DNA of 64,000 bases from Pseudoalteromonas luteoviolacea (GTDB lineage Bacteria; Pseudomonadota; Gammaproteobacteria; Enterobacterales; Alteromonadaceae). A model generated the notes under the pieces. The model ran no database searches. It was not told the DNA's origin and saw only the letters and a list, made by a program, of their open reading frames with translations. Where the stretch lies: contig NZ_CP015411.1 in assembly GCF_001750165.1 (NCBI RefSeq), forward strand, positions 840,001 through 904,000. The letters run 5' to 3'. A program made the position numbers and the translations under genes. Below are positions 1 through 10,200 of the stretch, one piece after another (position 1 is the stretch's first letter; each line of letters opens with the position of its first letter).

Positions 1-999
1 TTTAAGAGTTTGCTTGATAGTGGTAAGGATATTGTTTTTTTATCGCCTAAAAATGGCGATTATACTATCACTGCTGACTTTTTTAATTATGTCAAAGAGC
101 ACTTTCAAGAAGGGGATTATCATTCAAGTTTAATCGGCTTTAGCTATGGTGGGTTGATCGGAAAGCAAATGATTAACTTTTTAGAGGAAGAAGGGGGGCA
201 GCATAATATTTATAATTTTATTTCATTTGATGCCCCACATAAAGGTGCCAACATACCTTACTCTCTAACTGAAAACTTTAGACGAGTGCAAAAGCGGTTA
301 TCGCAAATTGCATTTTGTCAGCATATTCCTGCATGTGAAAAAAGCGAAGCTCAAATATCGGAATTGTTAGAACAGTTAACTGACGGAGTCGCGGCCAAAT
401 TATTGGTAACAGGAGATCAGGCTGGAAGCTATTATACAAGACTTGCAAATACCCCTTACTCTGCATTAACTCGTAATGTGGCATTTTCAAACGGTAGTTA
501 TACAGGAGATAGTAAGGGGCTCCCTTCGGGTACAGAGCTAATAGAGTTCAAAGTCGATTTTGAGCCGTATGGTGATACAAATTACTCTGTACAATCAAAA
601 AATATTTATCAAAATTACAAAATACCACATTATTACACAACACATGTTTTTGATAATGCACCGGGTTCGTACGCAATGTCTGGTGCTGAACTTGATCATG
701 AGTTTGATAACGAAGCCAAGGAGAACTCATCTTTAACCGTTATCAAAAGTAACTTACAAGACAGAAACTTGACACCTACTTTTATACCGACAGTAAGTGC
801 TTTAGATATGAACACATCAGAGTTAGATAGAGGGTTTGACTTATCAAGTGCTGATACGCCATTTGACAAAGTATATGCGGTGAATGGTAAAAATTTAAGG
901 CATGATGACTTTTCATATCATGCAAGCTCCTTATATTATGAGATTAATAAAAAGGAAATAGATACAGCAATTGTGGTCATTGTTACATCTCTAATGTGA
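1..999 (+). CDS. Alpha/beta-hydrolase (lipase-like), 5' end cut by window edge
   Basis: The frame is open to the left edge, so the start lies outside the window; about 330 C-terminal residues are visible. Near the visible N-terminus is GFSYGG, a GxSxG nucleophile elbow typical of alpha/beta-hydrolases, and further on FDAPHKGAN resembles the DxPHxG stretch that follows the catalytic strand in many lipases and PGAP1-like esterases. The catalytic Ser is therefore probably the one in GFSYGG. The acidic and His members of the triad cannot be placed with confidence. No membrane segment or signal peptide is visible in the part present. It ends with TGA at 997-999; the next gene starts about 250 bases later. 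Substrate unknown. The hydrolase fold is fairly sure, lipase activity is inference. Confidence 0.6.
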   Translation, partial: FKSLLDSGKDIVFLSPKNGDYTITADFFNYVKEHFQEGDYHSSLIGFSYGGLIGKQMINFLEEEGGQHNIYNFISFDAPHKGANIPYSLTENFRRVQKRLSQIAFCQHIPACEKSEAQISELLEQLTDGVAAKLLVTGDQAGSYYTRLANTPYSALTRNVAFSNGSYTGDSKGLPSGTELIEFKVDFEPYGDTNYSVQSKNIYQNYKIPHYYTTHVFDNAPGSYAMSGAELDHEFDNEAKENSSLTVIKSNLQDRNLTPTFIPTVSALDMNTSELDRGFDLSSADTPFDKVYAVNGKNLRHDDFSYHASSLYYEINKKEIDTAIVVIVTSLM

Positions 1000-1256
1000 T
1001 AAATATTTTGATTTGTAAAAACTGATTAAGATCTATGCTATAGCAGCACATTGTAAGTTGAGAGAAATGTAGTTCAATGATCAATGCGCTGCTTAATCGG
1101 GTATATAATTTTTTGCCCTTAACTCAACTGAAACTTTTCTTTCGCTGTGCGGCCTGCTTTTATTTCACCATATCAGACCAATTTTATATAAGTACTATTT
1201 ACTTTGCTTTCTAAGCTTCTAAAATTGGCCCATTCACAAGTAATTTGACGAGTAAC

Positions 1257-1931
1257 ATGGCTGACGCAAACTCTCGAAGTATCACGACAAACCAGACTGG
1301 ATTGCATGAAAAGCTAGATGAAATAGTTCTAAAGCACCTCAATGCAGAGTTCAAAAAGCCCATTGCTGAACACACTTTACAAGCATTTAATGAGGTCAAC
1401 GAGAAAGTTCTGGCTTTTTCAGGCCCGATTATATTGGACTCCTGCTGCGGGGTTGGCGAAAGTACTGCCAATCTAGCACAGCGTCACCCTGAAGCCTTGG
1501 TAATAGGTATTGATAAATCATCCCATAGGCTAGATAAACATGACGTAGAATATAAGCAAGGTGAGCATGGACAATATATTTTAGTGCAGGCAGATCTTAA
1601 TGACTTTTGGCGCTTAGCATGCGAAGCGGATTGGCAGCCAAGCCATCATTATCTTCTTTACCCTAACCCATGGCCCAAAGCAAAGCATATTCAGAGACGT
1701 TGGCATGGTGCAGCGGTATTTCCATTTATTGTAAAGCTTGGCGGTATATTAGAGGTACGCAGTAATTGGTCTACTTATGTAGAAGAGTTTGCTCGAGCTT
1801 TGCACCTAGCAGGCGTTGATGCTGTGTGCGAAACATATGAAAGTGAACAGGCAGTCACGCCATTTGAGCGCAAGTACTGGGCAAGTGGCCAATCCAGTAC
1901 TCGCTTAGTTGTGTCTTTATCACGCTCTTAA
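1257..1931 (+). CDS. TrmB-like SAM-dependent methyltransferase (tRNA guanine-N7 methyltransferase family)
   Basis: A Rossmann methyltransferase of about 224 residues. Motif I reads DSCCGVGES (SAM-binding glycine loop) and the later YPNPWPK is the counterpart of the FPDPWPK signature of TrmB, the enzyme that makes 7-methylguanosine at tRNA position 46. Downstream, an Arg-rich segment (HIQRRWHG) and the R-S-N-W stretch also follow the TrmB pattern. It differs from canonical TrmB in the Cys-rich motif I and in Asn for Asp in the PNPWPK motif, so it may be a paralogue with another RNA substrate. I place the start at the ATG at 1257; a TTG at 1245 in the same frame is possible. The gene is flanked by unrelated genes and converges with the GGDEF-EAL gene, whose end is 8 bases away. 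Confidence 0.7.
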   Translation: MADANSRSITTNQTGLHEKLDEIVLKHLNAEFKKPIAEHTLQAFNEVNEKVLAFSGPIILDSCCGVGESTANLAQRHPEALVIGIDKSSHRLDKHDVEYKQGEHGQYILVQADLNDFWRLACEADWQPSHHYLLYPNPWPKAKHIQRRWHGAAVFPFIVKLGGILEVRSNWSTYVEEFARALHLAGVDAVCETYESEQAVTPFERKYWASGQSSTRLVVSLSRS

Positions 1932-1939
1932 AATGTCAA

Positions 1940-3829
1940 CTATGTCTCATTCAGCACTGTGCGTGTGGGACTATCTTTAATGTGTGGCGCTGCGGCGCCA
2001 ATATGATCACCTTCAAACAAAGTAATATGAGTATCAGACAGCTGATCTAATTGTGCTTTGCATTTAATCCCAGAAACAATCAGCGCAATCTGGCTGTTTT
2101 TACACTGTTCCCCTATATGTTTAATGAGTCCTTTGACTTGCGGATTATCAGCTAACTGCTCAATCAACTTTTCATCTAATTTGACAGCATTAATGGACAT
2201 TTTGAGTACTCTGCTAATGGTAAGGAGGCCGCTATTACGTGAATTCACTAAAATATTGACGCCTTTGGCGCGCAGTATACTGATGATTGCGGTCATATCA
2301 TTAAACTGACTGATCAGTGCTTGCTCATCTAATTCGAATGTGATGAGGTTTGGCTGGGGGTAGCGATTGATAGCTTGGGTTATACATTCCATCATTTGCG
2401 GGTCTCGCAAGTCTTGAGGGGTGAGTGCTAGGCTCCAAGCGACACTTGTTTTTCTAAATTGTGCGACACACAGTTCTAGCATTTGTTTTGTCAATTGCGA
2501 GTTGAGACGAGAGTGCTTGATCACTTCGCCAAATGCTTGTGACTTTAATATTACACCTTGCTCAGTCAGTACCCTTGGCGCACAATGGTATTGCACGATT
2601 TTTTGATCTTCGATACGTGCTCTGGGCGTGAAATAGGGAATGATTCTGTGTTGGTCAAAGGCGCTTTGCACAGTCTTTGCGATGGCTAAATTAGACTCCT
2701 GAAGCAGTTTAGTTTTTTGTGTTTGCTGCCCATAAATATACGTTGTTTGATGCAGTTGTTGCGCCTGTCGACAGGCGATAAAGGCATTTTCAAGTAATAA
2801 GCCTTTATTGCCGCGGGCAATGCCAGCTTTGAGTTGAATGTACAACAGGGGTTCATTGAGAATAGGTCTTGAAAAGGGGAACTCAGAGATTAAGTTGTTG
2901 AGGTAGTGTTCTCCATTGGGCGTGTCACACAATAAAACTAATTTAGAGGTGGCCAATCGATAGACTTTAAAAGGCGTTGTTAAGTTTTGGAAATAGCGCA
3001 TCACGTTTTGAATGACTTTATCGCCAACGCCAGCACCGTAAAAACTGATAATCTCTTCTAACTCGCAAATTGAAATAATCGCAAGGCTTAAGTGTGCTCT
3101 TTTCGCATTGGCTAAGTCTTGTTCCAAGGCTAAGCGATTTGCAAATCCTGTACGTGCATCGGTCGTCAGGGTGCGGCGATAAACGAGTATATAGGTTCCC
3201 GCAACCAGCAAAGCGATACAAAAGAAAAAGCTCGCTGATAGGGCTGCTTGGGTAACGTTATCCTGCAATTGGCTTTCTATGTGAGAAATCGTGATATCCG
3301 CGCCTGTTAGGTAAATTTGACCATTAGGTGTAATATGTGGGACGAAAATGGTTTTAAAGTGTCCCCATTTATCTGTGGATATTTCAAACACCTCCGTTGT
3401 TGAACGAAAGGCTCCTTTATTACTGGTTGTCGCTTCTTCGTAAATATCTTTAAATTGGGTTAAGTGCCCTCTGGCAACATCGTCAATAGTGTAGCTAGAA
3501 GCGGTAAAGCGCACATGTGGCGAGTCGTAAATCATGGCATATATGTATTCAACACCAACCGATTGTGCCAATTTAGTAAGCTGTTCGCTTTGGGTTTTAA
3601 ACTCAGCAGTCGATAAATCGGCTAAGTTATCATGATACGATGGGCCGACAAATAAATTCGCGCTATGGGCCGCAATTCGCAGTTTATTGTCAATGTCATC
3701 CATAATGACAGCTTTACTACTTTGGTAGGTGTAATATACATATCCCGCGAGAGATATGACGAAAATTAAGAAGCCAACGAGCACCCATGTTAAGGACAAG
3801 GTGCGGTGAGCAAAGTTCCATTTATTCAT
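1940..3829 (-). CDS. Membrane GGDEF-EAL protein with degenerate active sites
   Basis: 629 residues. A first membrane helix lies at about 13-35, followed by a periplasmic sensor region of about 150 residues, a second helix near 193-215, then GGDEF-type (about 220-370) and EAL-type (about 385-620) domains. Neither catalytic motif survives: at the GGDEF position the sequence reads ATSKL, the EAL motif region reads CAP, and the DDFGTG loop is replaced by NSRNSG. It is therefore unlikely to make or break c-di-GMP and more likely works as a c-di-GMP- or protein-responsive signalling platform, as CsrD does in enterobacteria. It is not obviously CsrD itself, because the usual msh neighbours are absent. 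Divergent from panP. Confidence 0.8.
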   Translation of the reverse strand: MNKWNFAHRTLSLTWVLVGFLIFVISLAGYVYYTYQSSKAVIMDDIDNKLRIAAHSANLFVGPSYHDNLADLSTAEFKTQSEQLTKLAQSVGVEYIYAMIYDSPHVRFTASSYTIDDVARGHLTQFKDIYEEATTSNKGAFRSTTEVFEISTDKWGHFKTIFVPHITPNGQIYLTGADITISHIESQLQDNVTQAALSASFFFCIALLVAGTYILVYRRTLTTDARTGFANRLALEQDLANAKRAHLSLAIISICELEEIISFYGAGVGDKVIQNVMRYFQNLTTPFKVYRLATSKLVLLCDTPNGEHYLNNLISEFPFSRPILNEPLLYIQLKAGIARGNKGLLLENAFIACRQAQQLHQTTYIYGQQTQKTKLLQESNLAIAKTVQSAFDQHRIIPYFTPRARIEDQKIVQYHCAPRVLTEQGVILKSQAFGEVIKHSRLNSQLTKQMLELCVAQFRKTSVAWSLALTPQDLRDPQMMECITQAINRYPQPNLITFELDEQALISQFNDMTAIISILRAKGVNILVNSRNSGLLTISRVLKMSINAVKLDEKLIEQLADNPQVKGLIKHIGEQCKNSQIALIVSGIKCKAQLDQLSDTHITLFEGDHIGAAAPHIKDSPTRTVLNET

Positions 3830-4126
3830 TGTTGCAGTTCCGGTTGCTTGTTCGTTAAATAATATGACAAATTTTATATCTTTGATGCAGAGTTTACAAA
3901 GTTTTTAGGAGGCTGTGCATGTTTTTTGTTCCGAAAAACTTTTATTTCGGTGGTTTATGGAGAAAATAGCGCACAAGGTTATTTTTTTATGCCGCACTTA
4001 AAGACTTTCCGACAACTTTAAAGTAGAGTTAGTGATTTCGTAATAAATTAGTAAGGTAGATGTGTCTGTCGGGCTAGATGTCAAAGTGTCAGCACTTATC
4101 TACTCTATTTTTGATTGGGAATAATA

Positions 4127-5758
4127 ATGGGTCCAAAGCGTTGTGCAGTCGCTTCTGAAGAAAGCTTGATGCGAATATTTACCGTACCGGAAGCACCTGG
4201 CTCTACACTCAGTAAAATTGAACAAGAGATCTCTCATAATCTAGCGGGTTTTTTGAACGAAAATATTGCAGCGATTGAAAAACCCCTACATGAGATAGAG
4301 AAAGATTTTCAGGATGCGGCGATCCCTGAAGAGCCTAAGTTTGTATCTGACTATGCTCAAGATATTATGGAGCAACTAGTTGCCCACTCTGTCCATACTG
4401 CATCTCCAAGTTTTATTGGCCACATGACATCGGCATTACCACACTTTTTATTGCCGTTATCTAAACTCATGGTTGGACTCAATCAGAACTTAGTAAAGAT
4501 TGAAACGTCGAAAGCGTTTACACCTCTTGAACGGCAAGTATTGGGTATGATGCACCATTTGACATATGGTAAAGACGAAGACTTTTATCAAAAATGGATG
4601 CACAGTGCTAAGAATGCACTCGGAGCATTCTGTTCCGGTGGCACAATTGCGAATATTACGGCGTTGTGGATAGCACGAAACCGTTTATTGAAACCGGATG
4701 GTGACTTTAAAGGCATCTCTTCCCAAGGGATGTTTGCAGCAATGATGCATTATGGTTACAAAGGATTAGCCGTTTTAGTTTCAGAACGTGGCCACTATTC
4801 TTTAGGTAAGGCGGCTGACGTACTGGGCATTGGGCGTGATAATTTCATCGCAATCAAAACTGACCAAGACAATAAAGTTGACATGCAGGCTATGCGTGAT
4901 ACTGCTGTTGAACTTGAGGCCAAAGGCATTAAAGTAATGGCTATTGTTGGCGTCGCTGGCACTACTGAAACGGGCAGTATTGATCCGTTAAGTGAGATGG
5001 CTGCTCTGTGCGAAGAGCTAGGTTGCCATTTCCATGTGGATGCGGCATGGGGCGGTGCGACATTACTTTCAAATACTTATAGACACCTTCTGTCTGGTAT
5101 TGAAAAAGCGGATTCAGTGACTATCGATGCGCACAAGCAAATGTACGTTCCTATGGGGGCGGGCATTGTGCTGTTTAAAGACCCGACTGCCACAGATGTG
5201 ATAGAACATCACGCGGAATATATATTGCGTAAAGGGTCAAAAGATTTGGGCAGTCATACTCTTGAGGGCAGTCGTCCTGGTATGGCGATGTTAGTGCATG
5301 CATGTCTTCAAGTAATTGGTCGTAAAGGGTACGAAATGCTCATTGATCATAGCATTGAAAAAGCGCACTACTTTGCAAACTTAATTTCAGAACAAGATGA
5401 TTTTGAGCTTATCTCTCAACCTGAGCTATGTTTGCTGACATATCGCTATGTACCACGAGAAGTAAAGCAGGCATTGCAAGTTGCGAATGAACAAGAAAAG
5501 CTGGATATTTTTGCTGCTTTAAATCGACTCACAGCCAGTATGCAAAAAAGACAGCGTGAAACTGGACGCTCATTTGTCTCCAGAACTCGCTTGACTCCGA
5601 AGCAATACGATAATCAACCTACCGTTGTTTTTCGGGTTGTATTGGCAAACCCTTTGACTTCTTACCAAATGCTTAATGATATTTTGAAAGAGCAAAGAGA
5701 AATGGCTCAACATGATCCAGTATTAAAAAAGTATTTGAGTAAATATTTAACCAATTAA
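4127..5758 (+). CDS. panP: PLP-dependent aspartate 1-decarboxylase (PanP type)
   Basis: 543 residues, group II PLP decarboxylase fold. The Schiff-base lysine is K337 in DAHKQ, and HVDAAWGG supplies the Asp that contacts the pyridine nitrogen. Length and layout match the family known in Vibrio and Alteromonadales as PanP, which converts L-aspartate to beta-alanine for pantothenate synthesis and replaces the pyruvoyl enzyme PanD. The context supports this: panB and panC are present near 25-26 kb but no panD follows them. A glutamate-decarboxylase-like activity is the main alternative. I choose the ATG at 4127, because GGGA lies six bases upstream; an upstream TTG at 4115 has no such site. A strong terminator follows directly. 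Single-gene transcript, divergent from the GGDEF-EAL gene. Confidence 0.85.
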   Translation: MGPKRCAVASEESLMRIFTVPEAPGSTLSKIEQEISHNLAGFLNENIAAIEKPLHEIEKDFQDAAIPEEPKFVSDYAQDIMEQLVAHSVHTASPSFIGHMTSALPHFLLPLSKLMVGLNQNLVKIETSKAFTPLERQVLGMMHHLTYGKDEDFYQKWMHSAKNALGAFCSGGTIANITALWIARNRLLKPDGDFKGISSQGMFAAMMHYGYKGLAVLVSERGHYSLGKAADVLGIGRDNFIAIKTDQDNKVDMQAMRDTAVELEAKGIKVMAIVGVAGTTETGSIDPLSEMAALCEELGCHFHVDAAWGGATLLSNTYRHLLSGIEKADSVTIDAHKQMYVPMGAGIVLFKDPTATDVIEHHAEYILRKGSKDLGSHTLEGSRPGMAMLVHACLQVIGRKGYEMLIDHSIEKAHYFANLISEQDDFELISQPELCLLTYRYVPREVKQALQVANEQEKLDIFAALNRLTASMQKRQRETGRSFVSRTRLTPKQYDNQPTVVFRVVLANPLTSYQMLNDILKEQREMAQHDPVLKKYLSKYLTN

Positions 5759-5762
5759 AAAA

Positions 5763-5787
5763 AGGAGCCTACAGGCTCCTTTTTTAT
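5763..5787 (+). terminator. Rho-independent terminator of panP
   Basis: An 8-bp perfect stem, AGGAGCCT (5763-5770) with AGGCTCCT (5773-5780), is followed by TTTTTATT. It starts four bases after the panP stop codon. Confidence 0.9.
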
Positions 5788-6147
5788 TAGAAGGCAACAT
5801 AATTATATGTTGTTAAAAAGAAAAGTGATAAGTCATAGAGCCACTATCGCATTTCAAAGCTCGCCCAACTAATAAGTTAGATCAACTTATAATATTTTAT
5901 CTCAACACGAGTCCCTTAAATGGGATAAATAGAGTGCTTTTTTAGCTTATCGGCGTATTATTAATATTAGAAGTAGCCAATGGTTATGCTGACGTTGAGT
6001 ATCTTGTTAGGCAATTGACCGATTTTTGAATTGTTTTAACGCGGGCTACACAGGGTAAGAAGTAACCTAGTACAGGTAACGGGTGTATAAACTAGACGCA
6101 TTTGGGTGATAACATTGGCTGTTGATGTAAAAGAGTATGAAGGTGAT
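5788..6147. other. Intergenic stretch between panP and the diguanylate cyclase gene
   Basis: About 360 bases without a gene. The only structure I see is an inverted repeat ATAAGTT (5872-5878) and AACTTAT (5884-5890) with a 5-base centre, which could be an operator. It presumably holds the promoter of the following GGDEF gene, but no convincing -35/-10 pair stands out. Confidence 0.4.
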
Positions 6148-7200
6148 ATGCCTAATAATAGGCATAATGAACTGACACATGTAACACAAAGGCTCAGAAG
6201 AGTCTTATCAAAAGAGGTTGACGTTTCTGTTGGCCATCAACAGTTTTTATCAGACATATTGTTTGAAGCAAAAGCACTGTTAAATGTTAGCCGTGTGTCT
6301 GTGTGGCTTTTTGACGAAGCAGCAGCGCCGGGAAAGCTCATTAATTTCGCTAACACCGACTGGAGTGGACTTATCACCGGCCCATTACCCGAGCTAAAAG
6401 TACAAGACTACCCTAATTATTTCCGTGCAATCATCAATGGAGAAACAATTTCAGCAAGTAATGCAATGACGGACTCTAGAACCAGTGAGTTTACAGAGGG
6501 CTATTTGGTGCCTCAGCAGATCAGTGCCTTACTGGATACTGCAATCTTTCAGAATGGTTTAGCGATTGGTGTTGTGTGTTGTGAAGGACGTTTTGAGCCT
6601 CGAGATTGGTTGCAGTGGGAAGTTGTTGCAGCAGAATTGATTGCGGATTGCTGTAGTCGTCGTTTGCTTGTGCATGAGTTATGGCAAATGCAGCAGAGAC
6701 TAACCGAAATGGCATTTCAAGATGTTCTGACGGGGCTTAAGAACCGTCGCTATTTGATGGATTATGCACGGAGTGAGATGAGCCGTCATCAACGAGCGGA
6801 TAGACCTTTAAGCTTATTGATGATTGACTTAGATAGGTTTAAATCTATCAATGATAAGTATGGTCATGATGGTGGTGATGAAGTATTGAAGCAATTTGCG
6901 TCTTGTTGCAATACGTTAGTGCGTACAGAGGATTGTGTGTGTCGCTTTGGGGGAGAGGAGTTTATTATTCTACTGCCAGAAACCGAAGTGTCGTTAGCCA
7001 TGAATGTTGCACAGCGTCTAAAAGAGAAAGCTGCGGCGTTAGCCGTAGATTATGAAGACGAAGTGATCCACTTTACCGTGAGCATCGGGGTGGCAAGTGT
7101 CAACGTGAATATGCCATTTAGTCAATCTTTAAAGGCCGCAGATCAAGCAGTATATCAAGCCAAAGCTGCAGGCCGCGACCAAATTAAGTTAGCGCTTTAG
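6148..7200 (+). CDS. GAF-GGDEF diguanylate cyclase
   Basis: About 350 residues. An N-terminal GAF-like sensor domain covers about 25-175, followed by a GGDEF domain from about 190. The active-site motif is intact (GGEEF, about 268-272), preceded by RTED five residues upstream, which fits the RxxD inhibitory I-site; so it should make c-di-GMP and be feedback-inhibited. The segment LTGLKNRR at the start of the domain and DLDRFKSIND are also canonical. No membrane helix, so it is cytosolic. The start is uncertain: the ATG at 6148 is preceded by GAAGG at a short spacing, and a GTG at 6106 would add 14 residues. It converges with the CrbS-like kinase gene, overlapping it by 4 bases. Confidence 0.85.
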   Translation: MPNNRHNELTHVTQRLRRVLSKEVDVSVGHQQFLSDILFEAKALLNVSRVSVWLFDEAAAPGKLINFANTDWSGLITGPLPELKVQDYPNYFRAIINGETISASNAMTDSRTSEFTEGYLVPQQISALLDTAIFQNGLAIGVVCCEGRFEPRDWLQWEVVAAELIADCCSRRLLVHELWQMQQRLTEMAFQDVLTGLKNRRYLMDYARSEMSRHQRADRPLSLLMIDLDRFKSINDKYGHDGGDEVLKQFASCCNTLVRTEDCVCRFGGEEFIILLPETEVSLAMNVAQRLKEKAAALAVDYEDEVIHFTVSIGVASVNVNMPFSQSLKAADQAVYQAKAAGRDQIKLAL

Positions 7201-10200
7201 CTAACACCTTGCGAATGATTTAATAGAGCTTTGAGTTTCGCTGGTTTTAAAGGTTTGGTTAGGTAATGAATTTGCTGCGCTTTTACCTGTGATTTTAAAG
7301 TTTGCTCACGTACTGCGGTGATTAACACTGCCGGTAAATCATGTCGCCAAATCTCTCTGAGTTTTTGAATCAACATAACCCCATCGCAATCCGTATCCAG
7401 TTGATAGTCGACCAATAAAATATCTGGGGCTTGGTTGGACTTGGCATGTGCCAATACCTCATCAACCTGCGAAAATACTTGATGTTGAAGTTGCCATTTT
7501 TTCAATAGACTAGACATGGCGGCTAAGTTATTGGGATCATCATCAATTGCAATAACCGATAAGTTTCTTTTGTTTCTCGATGGTACGACGGCATTATCAG
7601 CTTGCACCTGTTGTGGCTCACCTAGAGGCACCTCGATAAAAAAGCGGCTGCCCACTGTGAGTTTGGAGTGCATGGTCAATGGAATACTCATTAAATCACA
7701 AAGACGTTTGACTACGCCAAGACCCAGCCCAACACCACGGTTATCACCAGCTTCTATTCGATAAAAGTCATTGAAAATCTTATCTTGCTCATAAGGTGAG
7801 ATCCCCGGCCCTGTATCCCATACTTCAATGCGTAGGCTGTGCGCACGTTTGCGGCATGCAATCAGTACAGTACCAGTCTCGGTATATTTCACCGCATTGG
7901 AGACCAAGTTTTGGATGACTCGACGTAGATAAGTTATGTCGCTGTGTACGGTGTGATCGGTGTTACGAACTTTGAGTGTAAGCCCTTTATCTTGGCAAAG
8001 TAACGTATATTCATTCACTAATGGTTTGATAACATCATTTAAATTAAAGTGCTTAGGGGTTGGTTGCATTGCGCCTTGTTCTAATTTGGCAATGTCGAGT
8101 AGCGATGACATAAGGTGAACTGTCGAATCTAGGCTATCGCCTAATTTGTTAAGGTTACTTTTTTCGCTTTCTGGTAGCTTCTGTTCATCGATGGCACCAA
8201 GATAAAGTCTTGCGGCATTGAGTGGCTGTAAAATATCGTGACTGGCCAGTGCTAAAAATCGAGTTTTACTGTCATTTGCCCGTTCAGCTTCTTTTTTTGC
8301 GCTGACAAGGTCTTGCTCTATTTTTTCACGGGTCGCGATTTGTGACTTGAGGTCTCGATTGATAGCTCGAATTTCCAATGTTCTTGCCTCAATGCGGTTT
8401 TCCAAGTCCATATTTATTTCTTCTAATGCATTCTGGGTTGCCATATGCATGGTGATATCGGAAAAGCTCGTCACAAACCCTCCTCCAGGCAAAGGGTTTC
8501 CAGTCATTTCAAATACTTGGCCATTTTCTCTGTGTCTAATATAGTGATGAGGTGTGCCGTTTCGAAGGTGTTGTACTCGCTTTTCAACTAATTTTTCCAA
8601 CGTGCCAGGTCCACACTCTCCACGTTGTGCGTTATATCTAATAATATCTTCAATATCTTGACCGACTTGTAAATAGCCTTGTGGGTATTCAAACATCTCA
8701 TTGTAGCGTTTATTCCATGCGACTAATTTGAGATCTCTATCAACAACGGAAATACCGTGACTGAGGTTTTCCAATGAGGTAAATAATAAGTTTTGGTTAA
8801 ATTGCAGGGCCTGTGTGGTTTCGTCGAAAAAAGTGACTACTTCTTCAAAGGCCATTTGTTTACCAGAAGAAACGGCATGGATTAACGCTTGTGCAGATGA
8901 CGCTCCGAGCACACCTGTGAGGGCACGTTCGCAAAAGCTAATAAAGTCAGGAGTTGGTGTGGCATTGTTTTCATCTATATCTTCATTGAGTGCATAGTGA
9001 CCCAGTAACTGCTGGCTTCGTTGAATCCCTAAAAAGGTTTGCAACAGTACTTTGAAGTCATACACCGACGCTTTTACTTCTTTATTTAGCTTTTTCGCCA
9101 ATGCTGCTTGTTCTTTGGGCCGGACAAAAGCCGTTGCTTGCAATTTATCTATAAGGCGCTCATTTGCCCCCAATGAGAAACTAATGTAGCAACTGATATT
9201 AGCGAGTAATGCCAGCAAGGTTCCGCGAGTAACGATAGACTGTTGGGTTTGATAATCCAGCAACTCAGGTGCAGACACTATTGGCATTAATAAAAACAAG
9301 GCCCAACATATGAGCCCCGCAAGTAAGCCTGCGTAGACGCCATAAGCATGACCTTTCCGCCAATACAACCCGCCTACAATGGCTGGCAGTAGCTGTGTTA
9401 CCAGAGAAAACGCGACTAGCCCCATACTGGCGAGTGCCGCGCCATGCCCAATCCATTGTTGATACAGGTAAGCGAGGAGCAAAATTGCAGCAATAATAAA
9501 GCGTCTGACTAAGAGAATTTGAGATTTGTAGTTACTGGTCAATAAGCTCTTTTTAAATCGCCGCTTTAAGAGTAAAGGCAAAACAATGTCATTGGATAAC
9601 ATGGTACTGAGCGTAAGTGTCGCGACTATAATCATTGCAGTTGCCGCAGAAAGCCCACCGATAAAAACAAATGTAGAGATAACAGGATAGTTAATACTCA
9701 AGGGTAGGCCTAATACAAAGCTATCAGCGGCAATGCCTTGACCAATGCTAGGATGAATGGCTGCACTTGCGATAGGAATTATCATCAATGCAATGAGTAT
9801 TAAATATAACGGAAAGGCCCATCTAGCAGTATTTAAGTGGTTACTATTTTGATTATCTACCACGGTGACATGAAACTGCCTAGGTAAACAAATTATTGCA
9901 GCGCCAGCCATGAGGGTTTGGCCAATAAAATTAAAGTTGGCAAAATTAAAATGTTGCCAATGAGACCAAACTGATTGTGTATCACTTTGGGCAACGAGCG
10001 CCTGAACTGAAATATATGCCACAGCGATTAATGCGAGTAGTTTAATGATTGACTCAAATGCGACTGCTAACATCAGACCTGAGCGATATTCAGTGACATC
10101 GACTTTTCTTGCACCAAAAAATATCGCAAATAAGGCCATCATCAGGGTGCCTGTGAGCGCGAGCATTGCACCTGATATATCATCGTTTTGGCGCAATAAC

